Numbered from the stretch's first letter, positions 33,907 to 45,745 are shown. The stretch is DNA of 64,000 nucleotides from Mermis nigrescens (GCA_036768485.1 JAVLUZ010000729.1:186001-250000), one strand, 5' to 3'. Numbers and translations: made by a program. Notes: a model not told the origin generated them from the letters alone.

Positions 33907-36900
33907 GTAGGATTATCAACAACCCTGATGAAAGGTTAATGGAACATCCGTAAAATTTCTGAAATGTGGGAGATTTTGAACTTTTCGATAGTTTTTGACC
34001 TATAAAAAGTTTTATGACGAACTCGTCGACACTTAGATACATAGCTTATTAATAAACTACATTTGATCATATAAAAAATTGGGGGACGGGGATCATTCCT
34101 GGGCGTGAGGGGTTTGATGCACCCCCCCCCAAGAAATCAAAATACCCCTACCCTCTAGAAACCAAAATACCCCCTAGAATTCCATTTTTAATTTTTTTTT
34201 GTTTTTTTTTGCAATTTTTTGATGCCAATGGATAGTGCTCGATGAGAAACGTTGAAAAATGGTGTTTTTTCGCTATACCACCATTTCTAAGGCCATATTT
34301 TTACCTCTGAAAAAATCTTGCACCCCCTCAGAAGTTTGGTGCCGCTCACTTAAGATGGGGATCCCCACCATCACCACCCCATCCCCTGAAGTCAATAATT
34401 TTTTGACCCCCTTCGATAAGAAACTGAAATTTCTGGCCGTTTTTACTTGTTTTTGGCCAAAAATTACAGGCCATTAAAATGGCCGGGAACCCCACCCGAA
34501 AATTCGAGCCGTCACATTTGTGCACGTGACATAGGTACCTACTCAAACTTAACGGAATTTTTAATTCTTAACATAAATTTATGTCAAATCTATTTTCCAA
34601 ATTTAAACTCAACCAACACTCGTAGATTGATGAGTTTACCGTGTCTCTATCTTTCCACTTAATCCAACAACCGATTTCGATCGTATCTGATAATTTCATA
34701 AGTAATTTAATTTAGGAAGACTTGCTCAAGATTGTAATTTTGAGGGAAGACAGAAAACCGCCAGATTATTAGAACAAGTTAAAATTGTCGACAAATAGTT
34801 GCTTTCCTGTACCTACCGACAAAAAATTTAATATATTATTTCCAATTTTTATGTTTCATGCATTTATAAAATTTTCAGCTTGTTTTGTTTTTAATCCAAT
34901 TGTTTTTGATTCGATGAGAGTCTTTTGGAAAAATAAACGGCTTTTATACAGCACCGATTTTCACTACAATTCTTAGCTGAATTTGCGTCCTTAGATACAC
35001 ACGATCAGAGGTAAACCAAGTGATTGATTTTCACGGCTAATTATGGCGCTGAAATCATGAGTTTATGTTGATTTTGTAGATATTTTGTCGTTCCTTACCC
35101 CTCCTTCCGTCACAACCATACCTGGGCGTGGGGGGTTTGGGGAGTATGAAAACCCTAGAAACCGAAATACCCCCCCCCCAAAATTCAATTTTTGAAATTT
35201 TTCTTGTTTTTTTCGAAATTTTTTGATGCCAATGGATAGTGCTCATGAGAAGCGTTGAAAACTGATGTTTTTTCACCATACCACTATTTTTTATGGCCTT
35301 AATTTGACCTTTGAAAAATCTTTCGCTCTTCAGAACGTCGGTGCCGCCCACCTATGGTCACAACAACCCGTAAAAATGTTTCATTTCGTTGCAGTTTACT
35401 CTTCCTGAATATTCGTGATTAAGTTTGCATGAAAACTAATGATAATAAGATTGCTGGAATGACTTGGACTATCAAATATGCACAAAACAATGGATAGAGT
35501 GTGTCTGATTGAATGAGTGGATAGATTACCACTCGAAAAATACTTCAGATTATACTGTTGGGCATCGTTTGGTGCTCTTCCATAATCTCATTCAAAAATA
35601 GGTTTTGGTCCACATATGACCTGAGGGGAATATGCCTTATAAAAGTTATGGTGAGGGATTCCCCCATACCCCCAGTGTTCATGTGTGTTTATATTGTTAA
35701 AACTGCCGTGCTTTTTATTTATTCATGGCAATAGGCCAAGTGTTTATGCTTTTTGAAATTCGTTGATTGCTTTATTTTTTCCGTCTTAATTTTTCCGGAA
35801 GTCAACATATTCGTTCTTTTTCAAAGCCGATACCTATTCTAAAGTTTTGGTTGAATATGCAACCTTGCAAAAGCAATTAATAATAAAGAGGGCTCCAAAT
35901 AAAAGAAACTTGCTAGATTTCTCATATTTTACAGAATTCTATTCTGTTTTAAAGGCTCAACAAAATGTGGTGTACTCGTAGGTGGATATATATTCAAGCA
36001 GATTATGAATTAAGCTAAAAAACAGATGATGAAGTGAAAATGACAATCTCTCAGCTAAAGTCAGTCGACTGGCTTATTTCGCCGAAGTTCAGATTTTTCA
36101 GGTGTCAAACTTTGGGAAAACTGCTTTAATTTTTTTTAATATTCTTGCGGTTTTTGATAAAATGGATGATGACTGAAGGCAGCATAGATAGCTGGAAAAT
36201 ATTTGAAAAAGAAAAAAAACCAAAAATTTGCGGACAAGAAGGAAAATCTTCAATTGAGGAGAAAAAATAGCTCGACTCTGGGTGGGAAAATCATCAGAAC
36301 ATATATTTATGTTAAAAAGGAGGGAGATTTTCATTCCAATCTATGTTGTTCGTCCCCCATCTCTCCAAAGTCCTGAATTTTTAAGCCGCCCAACCCCTCC
36401 CCAGTGATTTTGAGCATAAAGCAACATGTGTCTGGCTATTTTACGTACTTTTTACCATCTATCGGCTAAAAATTAAGATTAGCCCCATTCTCCTGAAACG
36501 GCCGATTACGACTACCCCACTGTAAGTGGGCAGCACCGAAATTCGAGAGGGGGGGGTTGCAAGATTTTTGAGAAGTCGAAAAATGGTCTTAAAATTATGA
36601 TATGGCGAAAAACACCATTTTTCAACGTTTTTCATAGAGCACTATCCATTGTCATCAAAAATTGCGGAAAGAAAACAAAATTTTTTCAAAAATTGAATAT
36701 CTGGGGGTATTTTGGTTTTTGGGGGCAGGGTGCATACCCACCAAACTCCCCCTCCATGCGCCTACGTGTGAACCCCACCCGACCCGAAATTTGGAGCTGT
36801 TACAAGTATGATGCAGACCCTATGAAATATATACTCCTTGGGGAATAGTATGCTACATGCATTTAAGCGAAACTCGAGTATATGATCCGCCCGATAAGCC

Positions 36901-39900
36901 TGGTTATTTTGACGGCATAGTTTGGCCCGCATATTTAAACCACGAAGCCGAATGCCTTAAGGCTAATTCTGGGTATTACACGATTTTACATGCGACAGGA
37001 AGTCAAACCAGCTTAGATCAGAACGTTAGCCAAATTTTCGTAGAAATTAAACGACGTTTATACAAAAATTGGGTCAAAATCGTCGAAAAACCTATTTTGC
37101 TTGACGATGCTTTAAAATTTGTATCGGACGAAGCGTGTGGTGCCGAAGTAGTTTTCGTAGGCACTGTTAGAAACCATTGCGATGGCAGAATTGTTAAGGA
37201 ACTTCGGTACGACTGCTATTTAAAAATGGCTTCACGAAAAATGCACGAAATTTGTCAATCGATCAGAGGCGAATATAGTAACGTGTGTCGAATTGCGATT
37301 TTTCATAGGTTAGTTAAGGCGGGCCATTCGTTTTTGGCAGTTACAAATTTGAAGTATTAATTGAATCTAAGCCTACGTGTAACAAGGGGATGGGGGATCC
37401 CCTTCCCCGAACATAGGCGATAACTTGCATTTTTTGCTCATTTTTAGATGCTTCATCTTTTTTGGCCAAATATTGGAGGTCATTTTAACCCCCCTCCCCC
37501 TAACAGTGACTGGGGATCATAGATGCAAAAGGTCAGGGTCGGCAGGAGGGGGAGCAAATTCTCAGAAATTCAAAATAGTAAATTTAGTCTTCTTTGCTAT
37601 TTAAACGATGAAAATTGTCAAAATAGCCTATAAAACGCTTTTTGTGGTAATACTGCAGTTGTAAAGCATTTTTGTCCACTTTGACTGCAGTATATCGCTT
37701 TTAACAGTAAAAAATATAGAAATAGATCAATTTTGGGCGCGTCTTATGTAAAAAGGTGTTTTTATGAGGTCTCTTTGTACATGCATAAAGATGGTCCACA
37801 AAAGTCCTTGTACATTTTGTATATGCAAATTTTTGGGTACTAAAATATGGTACATTAGTGCCTTCAGTGCGGTAAAACATGATTTTTAGACTTTCGGTAA
37901 CATGTGTACCTTAGCTGGTTTCTGACAACAAAAATGCTTAAAATTGTATTAAAACGGCGCGAAGCGCCAAAAAATTTGATACTTTTCCTTTCTGAATGCA
38001 ATTTCTGCCATTAAAAAGATATATCGAACAAACAATTATTCATTTAAGCGAGAAGCGCCGAAAATTTTTGGGAATTGTAGACTTTTTGCAGGTTTTATAT
38101 CCCGAAAATATGTGTACGTGTACAAAGACGGTCCTGGAAAGTCTTTGTACATCGGGAAAAATCTTTGCCGAATACAAAAAACCGTGGTAAAAAGACATGA
38201 AAGTAGTAATCTGGAAAAATTTTTGACATTATTATACTGCTTTTGTCCTCTTAAATGATGCTAAAACTCTTCGTCAGCTCGAAATCGCCGGATAGTACCT
38301 GTGTGGCTGACCCTTCAACGGCGTATAAACCCTTCCTAGCGCCCCGTATGTGCACTTATGCTGGGGGATCCCCCACCACACATGTAACACCCCCTCACCC
38401 AAAGTCGGTCTCCTTCATCCTCCAAAGCCAGTAAATTCTTGACACCATCGATTTTTAGAAAAAGATTACACTTTTAGCCGTTTTAGGTGTTTTTTGGCCG
38501 TTTTCAGTCAAAACTTGGAGTTCATTTACCCTTTCCCGTAAAAGGGCCGGGACGATAGGTGGGCAGTAGAGATGTGCCGGGGCCGCTCTTTTTGCCGGGG
38601 CCGGAGCCTGGCCGGGGCCTGTACAAAACATATACCCTATACTTACTAAGCTATACCAAGCATCCACATTATTTCTATACTGACCTAACATCTTAGTATT
38701 ACTATTGTAAGCAATTACATATTGCTTTAATGAATTAAAGACTTAAAAATAAGCAGATAAAAGAGAGATAAACAAAAAATTAATAAATAATTGTGAATAT
38801 AGCTGTTAGGCATAGAAGACAATAAGCTAAGCTGAACAGAATATGACTTCTCTATAGTATTTATGCTGATTCGATGAAAGAAATAGACGAGCAAAACAGT
38901 ACAATACAAAATATTACGATTACATTGCACGAGAAATAAGTAACCCAGAGATTAACTACACGCTCGAAAAACTTATCTCTAGAATATCAACAAAATCACA
39001 GAGGCGAAAAATGCTTGTACGACGAAAAATCATTTACCAAGGTTAGGGAACATGTATAATCAAATTAAAATAATATTTAAAAAATTAATGGAAAACCACA
39101 CAAAAATGAAGACATTTGCTCTATTATTTGGCGCACAGCGCCCGAAATTAGTGAAAAATCGCATATATTAAAGCAAACGAATTCTATCTGGATGATAAAA
39201 TAAGTTGTCGTACCCTAGCATTTTTTTAAGGTACATAAGTACATACATCGATTTATAAAACAATTTTACAGACACTGGTGAAAGTCCTTGCATTTTAAAC
39301 TTTATTGTCTAAGAATTATCGGTCAAACGTGCTTATTTTCGCAATAAAAATTGTTAATTGAGCTAAGCTATTCAAGAATGTATCGAATTGTTTCAATGCT
39401 CACTCAAATCTTGATTATTAGATTACCTGAAACACAACTGTAGCCTAAGCTTAATTTTAACGAAATTTAGCTTGTTTTTGCGAATAAATAAATATTATGT
39501 TGCGTAATTCGGAAAAAAAGATTAATTTTGTTCGATTTTCATTAATTTTTCATCGTTTTTATAGGCCCCGGGGCCGGGGCCTGGCACATCTCTAGTGGGC
39601 AGCACAAAAATTCTGGGGGGGGTGAGAAAATTTTCAAAGGTTAAAAAATGGTCTTAAAAGTGGTCGTATGGCGAAAAAAACACCATTTTTCGACGTTTCT
39701 CATCGAGCACTATCCAATGGCATCAAAAAATCGCTAAAAAAGCAAAAAAAATTTCAAAATTTGAATTCTGGGGGGGTATTTCAACTTCTGGGGGTTGCAT
39801 ACCCCCCAAACCCCCCACGCCTATGTGTGGCCGGGACCCTTCAACCCCTGCCCGAAATTTTCAGCCGTACATGTACCTATGCGACATTACCCATTTTTGT

Positions 39901-42640
39901 GCGTTGATTGACCAATATTTGGAGAATTTCTTAAGATAAAATTCGGCCGATGAAAGTCAGTTTCTTATGGACAAATGCGATTTTAAAAGTGCTTATTGGA
40001 AGATGTCACGGAATTTCAAACAAGGATGCATCTGAAGCGTTGTAATGCTAAAATTTTGATGTTGAACATCGAAAAAACTTTTCGTCATAAAAAATTGTTT
40101 TTTTAATTTTGATGGATAGGGCATAGTCGGAAACATCGGAAAACACACTCTGTTTTGTGTCCCTACGAATGTATTTCCGAATACAGGTTCACTCATTTTC
40201 GACCCGCTCCTTCCCTAAGAAACCATGCATTCGTTCCGTTATAAGCATAGGTATATATTTTTCAGAGGAAACGTCGTTTCTATAATATACTCATGTCATA
40301 ATAAGGGGAGGATAGGGGGAACTTGCTTCTTCCCCGAAAAGGAATCTGAGAATGATTCCTACCTTTACTACCCCTTTGTTTTTTAGCCGAAAATCGCCGA
40401 AAATTTTCGGCGCTTCGCGCCGAATTTCACAATTATAATTAGAACCTATTTAGTCTCAAGCGCGCGGTTTAAACACTCCATTTTCAGTTTGTTATCCGAC
40501 CTGAAACGCCTATGTCTTATGTTATTCGCAGGTTTTATGCAGAAAAAGATATTTCTCCAACGAGCAAGAATGACAGCAATTTTTTGGCGATGATTATGAA
40601 TTTGCTGATGAACATGGACCATTTTGAGGTGAATTTCGTACAGTAATTCGGCTGATTTTTTAAAAATGTCGACACTACGATCCAAAAGTGAAGTGTTCTT
40701 TGTTGTACAGAACTTTCCGAGGCTCTGCCCCAGACCCCGCTAGGGGTCGCGTGCGTGCGCCACACCCGACCACGAGCCCTAAAGGGGGATGGTTTCCATT
40801 AGCTTTTCACCCATACATGTGACGGCTCGAAATTTGGGAGGTCCCGGCCATTTTGGGGGGAGGGTGGGTAAATGACCTCAAATTTTTGGTCAAAAATGGT
40901 CAAAAAACAGCCAGAAAATTCGATTTATTCTAAAAATCAGGGGTGGTCGAAAATTGTCGGCTTTGTGGGGATGGGGGACGTCTGACTAGGGATCCCCCAC
41001 CCCCTGTTACATCTATGTTTTCATCGTATCTAAGGTATCCGGGTAGCAAAATTTTAAAAACCAAAATTCATTCTTTAGTCCCCCCTTATGTTAAAAAAAA
41101 TTTTGGTCGTCTTCCGAAACAAAATCCTGGATACGGGCCTTAATATACACAAGCAAGGCCGTTAAACTTTATGTTTTGATCACATGTTATATCAATTGCT
41201 AACGAGACATAATTGTTCGTCTCTCATCTTTCAAATCATGTAATAGCTCCTTCGATGTAAAGATTGAAATGGTAAACTGTGACTAGGCTATCGATTTTCT
41301 GAACCAATTAACTGTGCCCGATCCCTTTTAATGCAATACGTAAAATTTTTTCTTCTACTGTAGAAATTATTCTATTATACTATTGAAATAATTACTGTAA
41401 CGTGAAAATTAATTGAAAAAACTGAAAATTAAATCGAATTATCTATGTACACTCGAATTGAAAAAAAGCAAATTTAAGCTTTTGCTTTTTTTGGGATTTT
41501 TGGTTTCAGTAGAGAAATCTCTAATAGTAACGTCGATTGATGTCCAAAATCAATGGATAAACGTCAAAAACATCATTTTTAGCCTTTCTGACATTGATCT
41601 ATCTTTCTTAAATATAAAAACATAAATAACTGGCGAGAAAATGCGAGTAAATTTAACAAAATACCGTCAAAAAAATGAGTGTATCGCCGAAAATTTGACA
41701 CTTTCAAGCATACAGATATCTGAAACCCCTAAAACATGGTCATTTTACGAACTTGTCGGCAAATCGGTAATTCTGTGGGTGAACAAATTTTTTGGGAAGG
41801 GGATTACAAACCTTTCTAGGAAGTAGGGTGAAAATCCCACCAAACTCCACATGATCATTTAAATACACGTACAACATCAATTCTTGTGCGCTTCCTTTGA
41901 CCATTAAAAGTTTTTGAACTCCTCAGTTCCCTCAGAATTTAGGCACAGAATGTACCATTGCTACAATCATTTTTCTATCGACTTTATTCTGTACCGATGA
42001 TCAGACCACACAGGCTGCAAGAAAATTCTGGGGGGAAGGTCTGGTTGGGTTAGATCGCCGAAATTCGCCAAAAATATTACTAAAAATAGAATTCTGGGGG
42101 CCTTGCGGGGGGTTTAATTTCCTGGGGAGGAGAGTAAAACTACTTCCCAAGCCATCCCTCCACGCGAACGTGTGGATCAGACTCGGATTTACTCGCATAA
42201 CATGAGTAAAATGGAAGTTAAAATACGTTTTTATGTTTAGTTTAATCCACTTTATATTTTAAACCTTGGAATCTAAAGACTATCTATCTCCACTGTCGAT
42301 GTTTCATGTGAAACTCTGTAGATGTATATACCTCTCAGTTTAAAGAACGGACTTATTTCAATGCCAATTTTCACCACATTACCGATTTTGAGTCATTTTC
42401 ATTTTCTGAACGTTTAGCTCATTTTGTATTTTAATTTTAGTTTACGAATTTACTTTAAATTTGGCTAGGACGGGATCGGTGCTCGTAGGGGAAAACTGCC
42501 TCATCGTTGCTATTAGCACGCCGCATAGATGCGAAGCATTTAATGCTTGTCAATCTGTAGTGAATAAGGTCAAGCGCAGTGTACCTATTTGGAAAAACGA
42601 AATTTATGTCGATGACAGCTCCGTATGGAAAAGCAATTGA
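33506..42640 (+). CDS. Nicotinamide riboside kinase-like / MoaE (molybdopterin synthase large subunit) fusion
   Basis: Three exons, 33506-33906, 36868-37308 and 42469-42640, join in frame to 337 residues. Residues 1 to about 198 match the NMRK/NRK family, which phosphorylates nicotinamide riboside in NAD salvage: Walker A G12-T21 (GGVTCGGKST), NQDEYY, then RETRVYDPPDKPGYFDG. Residues about 200-337 match MoaE/MOCS2B, which with MoaD inserts dithiolene sulfur to make molybdopterin: FVGTVRNHCDG, LRYDCY, IFHR, AISTPHRCEA and VPIWKNEIY, including the conserved Lys of the IWK motif. Each part is near its family's usual length. Exon 2 carries the end of the kinase and the start of MoaE with no stop between them, so the fusion does not rest on an inferred splice. 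Donors are CG|gtagga and AG|gttagt; acceptors are tttaag and ggctag. Whether both activities are retained is not visible. The introns hold hAT-A, C, D and F copies. Confidence 0.85.
34079..34520 (-). mobile_element. hAT-C interrupted by hAT-A
   Basis: A few bases of the C start (GGGGGACGGGGAT) remain on the left. C resumes at GGGGATCCCCACC and ends CGAGCCGTCACATTTG. Confidence 0.6.
34094..34354 (-). mobile_element. hAT-A nested in hAT-C at GGGGATCCCC
   Basis: Flanks ACGGGGAT/ATGGGGAT (7 of 8). Ends CATTCCTGGGCGTG and CGCTCACTTAAG, core GGATAGTGCTCGATGAGAAA. Confidence 0.75.
34521..35116 (+). other. AT-rich intron, nothing recognised
   Basis: Intron 1 of the NRK-MoaE gene. No repeat recognised. 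Confidence 0.35.
35117..35356 (-). mobile_element. hAT-A with perfect duplication
   Basis: GTCACAAC is duplicated at 35109-35116 and 35357-35364. Ends CATACCTGGGCGTGG and GCCCACCTATG. Confidence 0.85.
35365..36349 (+). other. Intron, nothing recognised
   Basis: About 1 kb without a repeat or exon that I can support. Confidence 0.35.
36350..36810 (-). mobile_element. hAT-C interrupted by hAT-A
   Basis: Starts CCCCCATCTCTCCAAAGTCC, broken at 36520, resumes CCGACCCGAAATTTGGAGC and ends CTGTTACAAGTATG. Confidence 0.6.
36521..36770 (+). mobile_element. hAT-A nested in hAT-C
   Basis: Flanks TACCCCAC/AACCCCAC (7 of 8). Ends TGTAAGTGGGCAGCACC and GCCTACGTGTG, core AGAGCACTATCCATTGTC. Confidence 0.75.
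36868..37308 (+). CDS. NRK-MoaE fusion, exon 2 (junction exon)
   Basis: The acceptor is catttaag before 36868. The exon completes the kinase (ETRVYDPPDKPGYFDGIVWP, the NMRK signature) and runs through QIFVEIKRRLYKNWVKIVEK into MoaE (DALKFVSDEACGAEVVF, GTVRNHCDGRIVKELRYDCY). It ends within the HR of IFHR at donor gttagt. One unbroken reading frame crosses both domains. Confidence 0.85.
37373..37517 (-). mobile_element. hAT-C, reverse
   Basis: CTACGTGTAACAAGGGGATG to CCCCCTCCCCCTAACAGTGA; the right end is replaced by a hAT-F fragment. Confidence 0.5.
37518..37750 (-). mobile_element. hAT-F (subfamily 2) fragment, reverse
   Basis: CATAGATGCAAAAGGTCAGG, then TAGCCTATAAAACGCTTTTT and GCAGTATATCGCTTTTAACA. 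The hairpin half is missing. Confidence 0.6.
37751..38376 (+). repeat. J repeats and hairpin sites in intron 2
   Basis: CTCTTTGTACATGCATAAAG (37766) and GTGTACGTGTACAAAGACGG (about 38111) are J-type blocks. GGCGCGAAGCGCC is near 37956 and GCGAGAAGCGCCGAAAATT near 38048. No exon seen. Confidence 0.5.
38554..39829 (+). mobile_element. hAT-A, middle element of the nest
   Basis: GCCGGGAC is duplicated exactly at 38546-38553 and 39830-39837. Only 13 bp of the A left end precede the hAT-D insertion; the rest is 39595-39829. Confidence 0.85.
38567..39594. mobile_element. hAT-D, inner element, perfect ends and duplication
   Basis: 1028 bp. Perfect 12-bp terminal inverted repeats TAGAGATGTGCC/GGCACATCTCTA, exact 8-bp duplication GTGGGCAG (38559-38566, 39595-39602), and GC-rich GGGGCCGGGGCC runs just inside the ends. 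The AT-rich middle contains GGCGCACAGCGCCCGAAATT near 39130. No transposase frame. Confidence 0.92.
39876..40407 (+). other. Intron, nothing recognised
   Basis: GTATTTCCGAATACAGG near 40170 and a short GGGAACTTGCTTCTTCCCC region, with no repeat assignment. Confidence 0.3.
40408..40422. repeat. Isolated GGCGC hairpin
   Basis: CGGCGCTTCGCGCCG preceded by GAAAATTTT. It lies outside any element I can delimit. Confidence 0.7.
40812..41017 (+). mobile_element. hAT-C, complete
   Basis: Flanks TTTTCACC/TTTTCATC (7 of 8). Ends CATACATGTGACGGC and CTGTTACATCTATG (inverted CATAgATGTAAC). 206 bp; used here to define the C family. Confidence 0.8.
41018..41529 (+). other. AT-rich intron, nothing recognised
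   Basis: No repeat or exon recognised. Confidence 0.3.
41530..41860 (+). mobile_element. hAT-B, diverged
   Basis: ACGTCAAAAACATCATTTTT, CTTTCTGACATTGATC, ATCGCCGAAAATTTGACAC and CACATGATCATTTAAATAC follow B in order. The hairpin is half lost. Confidence 0.55.
42007..42174. mobile_element. hAT-L with perfect duplication
   Basis: GATCAGAC is repeated at 41999-42006 and 42175-42182. Ends CACACAGGCTGC and CGAACGTGTG. 168 bp, with a GGAGAGTAAAAC block like the right half of B. Confidence 0.8.
42469..42640 (+). CDS. NRK-MoaE fusion, exon 3 (MoaE C-terminus)
   Basis: The acceptor is ttggctag before 42469. Joining gives HRTGSVLVGENCLIVAIST, then PHRCEAFNACQSVV and VKRSVPIWKNEIYVDD, ending WKSN and TGA (42638-42640). 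MoaE usually has HRLG here; Thr replaces the Leu at the splice. This exon supplies the MoaE active-site lysines region. Confidence 0.8.
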
Positions 42641-43496
42641 TTTATTTTGTTGTTTAAAATATATTCTTGTTTGTTATCTATCTGCGTTTTCGGTCTTTTT
42701 TTGGTGAATCGAGTGTAATTATTGTTATTCGTTAATTTAAGCTGTTTTATCTGTGACATTACGACTTGGTACCCGACAGCTAAGCTTTTCTACTGTTTTT
42801 CTCGATTTTAGGTCTATTTTCATGTTTTTAGGCATTTTTTCTGCTTTTACCGAGAATTGGAATGCCGAATTGATTTTTACAAATTGCTGAATTTTAAATT
42901 TTTGTTTTCTAATAATTTTTTCAAACCGTAGCTTGACAAAGTCTACCAAATGCCCCTCCATAATATCATATTCTGATAGCCTTACAGTGAGACTTCAGTG
43001 AAATATTACTTAATTAAACATTTTATCGATTTTTCTTTATCAAAAAGCTTTTCAGTTTTTCGCATAAAAATTAGACATTTAATTTAAAAATTTTAAATTT
43101 GAATTTTTGAGTTTTAAAACATAAAAACTTAGTGACCTAAAAGCAAAATTTTGGCTCATAAACGGCAAGAAAATAAAATTATTTGTAATAAAAGCGATAA
43201 TTTTACTAATGTTTTATTGCATTTTATTGCTGCCATGTTTGCGATTTTATATGTTGCACGGGTAATATGCGCTATACATGTGATTTTTTCAATAAAATAT
43301 TAAAAATCTTGTTCAAGTACCTGATTGCTAGATACGAACATTCGTGTGATTATAAAATTACGACAATACTACATGGGTGATAAATTTCACAAATTGAATT
43401 ATAAACTTCAGAAATTGATTAATTTGCACTATAAATTTTAATAAAGTACATAATTAAGGAATAAATTCAATGAAAATTTTAACGGTAGGTATGTAA
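42641..43496 (+). other. AT-rich intergenic sequence
   Basis: Between the NRK-MoaE stop and the hAT-G region. No exon or repeat recognised. Confidence 0.35.
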
Positions 43497-43960
43497 CGCC
43501 CGAATGACAGAACGAGGGTTAGTTTAAGCTAAGGTTAACGAGAATTCTCGGGTTAGCTAACCTGACGTTAAATTTAACATTAGGTTAAATTTAACCCGTA
43601 TGACAGAAGGTGGGTCAAACTCGGGTAAGCTAACCTATGGTGAAAGCAAGGTAACTTGACTTTTTGTTACTCCAACCGAGATTGACGCGTATTTTGCGAT
43701 GCCGAACATGTATCGAAGCGAGTAAATGTATCTGCTACATACTGCGAACCGTTCAATGGTCATGTTATGTAATGTGCAGTAATGCTGTAACTCGTTAGTC
43801 AAACATTGCGTAGTACGTACATATATGTGATGGAAATAAGGAAATTAAAATCAGGCAAAATAAATATAATTAGTTAAGGCGTTAAATGAAGAAAACAAGC
43901 TACCTCTTGTATAATATGTTCGAAATAATTCGAGCTTTTGAAATTGTTTTGACCAATAGC

Positions 43961-45404
43961 CAGTGATCGGACCGAGGCCTCGGCCTCGACAAGCCTCGGC
44001 GTTTTTTGGAGCCTCGGCCTCGGCGCCGAAGGCGAAGCTGAAAAGTGCCGAGGCGCCGAGGGTTAAAATCAAATTTGAATAAGTTTAATATATCCGTTGA
44101 ATATTAACTATTTAGAATGCATCTGCAGTAGAGGCTATTTTTTACCTATAGACTTTTCTTATGGTTTTAGTCGCATACCCAGTTACACCAAGTTACATAC
44201 AGCAAAATGCCAATTTATTATTCATGTGATGACTAAGTTTTAATTCTCATGCTCGCTACATGGATCGGGAACACACATTCCCAAAGGGGAAGGGGTGAGG
44301 GAGGGTTGTTACCCTCCTCTCAGGGTACAAGACTCGGGTCATTGTCAGACGATTTTTGGTGAAAATCTTTTGAATATTTTTTGAACTTAATTTTTACTAT
44401 GGCAAAAGTGCAGCTAATTATTAGAATTTCACGAAGTGATACAGTATTTTTGAATGTAAGCAAGAGTAGAATCGAAAAATGTCAAATATTCAGAAACCCA
44501 GGAATTAGCTAAGATACACTACCAAAGGTCGAAAAACCCTGTTTTATCACACTAAATCGCTACTGTACCAGACTATAGTAGTACACAAAAATTTGCATGC
44601 ACAAAATGTTCAAACACTTTTGGATACCATCTTTGTACATGTAAAAAGGTATCTTGCACAAAAAAAACACTGTTTAGGACTGCGTTTTTTCCGGTTGCAG
44701 GTCACACACTGGCAGTATGTAAAAATGTGTATGTTTAAAAATATATTTATATAAAATATCTACAAAAATTTGTTCGCTCATACAAAGACACTGCTTAATT
44801 TACTGGTCTCCCATTTTGGGATTTCACCCTTCCCTCAACTCTGGACTCTGGGAAACTATGATCGGAAAGTACAGTGCAATTTCCGTCATATTACCTGCCA
44901 CACCAGAATTGGATGACTGAAAAAGCGTGTTTGAACATGCATTACTACAAAAGCGAGCACAACAATGGCTACAGTTCTGTCTTTACTTAGCTAATTTCGT
45001 TTGTTCGTTTATTTCTTCAACACTGTTTCTTATTTATAGTAATGAAAGTTTTTAAGTGCTTGTTCAGCCATATTTTTGATTATGTAACTTTTCCAAGTCT
45101 TCATCAACGGCAACTTGTCAAATTAAGTATGCTTTCATGCTGCTGACTTTATTCAATAAATCCTTCACACACTCAATCTTCTATTATTGAAAATAAAAAT
45201 GAATTGTTTGACATTCGATAACGTGTTTAACATTACGATTATTCTCTAGCTCATGTGCATACAAAATATTCTAAGAGTACTACTTATGGGTATAGGTATA
45301 TAAGCTTGATCCTCGGCATTACCCTCGGCCGAGGCAAGGATTTTAAGCCGCCTCGGCCGAGGCCGAGGCCGAGGGTCCAAAAAGTACCCTCGGTCCGATC
45401 ACTG
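43961..45404. mobile_element. hAT-E with 17-bp perfect ends and perfect duplication
   Basis: 1444 bp. Terminal inverted repeat CAGTGATCGGACCGAGG, perfect over 17 bp. CCAATAGC is duplicated at 43953-43960 and 45405-45412. GAGGCCTCGGCC-rich palindromes follow each end. The interior contains a hAT-F copy and no transposase. Confidence 0.93.
44272..44860 (+). mobile_element. hAT-F (subfamily 1) nested in hAT-E
   Basis: Flanks ATCGGGAA/ATCGGAAA (7 of 8). Ends CACACATTCCCAAAGG and CTGGGAAACTATG. Includes a J-type block near 44625 (CATCTTTGTACATGTAAAAA). Confidence 0.78.
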
Positions 45405-45745
45405 CCAATAGCTCAGGCACTGCTTTTATATTTGCTCTAAGTTTGAGAAGCAGCACTGATTAATTTATCAACTCAGCATAATCAAAATATATATGGCCAG
45501 TAATGCAATAAGATAGACAACCCTAGATTTGACCCTGCTAGGAGCAGGGTTAAAAATCGCGGGTTGAATCGACCATTTTTATCCCACCGTTTGTTTAATC
45601 CGCTTTCTGTCATACCAACATTTAACCCAAGATGTTACCCGACTTTAACCTCGGGTTAAAGTTAACCCGCTTTCTGTTATACTAAAAAATAGTTTAACCC
45701 GAGATTTTTGCCGGATTTTACTCGACTTAAACCGAAGGTTACGTA

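Larger units (their letters stand above)
38377..39875 (-). mobile_element. hAT-C, outer element of a three-level nest
   Basis: CACACATGTAACACCCCCTC begins C. It is broken at 38553 by hAT-A and resumes at 39838 (CTTCAACCCCTGCCCGAAAT), ending CAGCCGTACATGTAC. Confidence 0.65.
43497..45745. mobile_element. Inverted-repeat element G (GGGTTAAA/TTTAACCC), interrupted by hAT-E
   Basis: Left part 43497-43660 and right part 45590-45745 carry inverted copies of GTATGACAGAA.G.GGGT and dense GGGTTAAATTTAACCC-type palindromes (ACCTCGGGTTAAAGTTAACC at about 45642). hAT-E lies in the middle. Exact ends and target duplication were not resolved. Confidence 0.5.
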
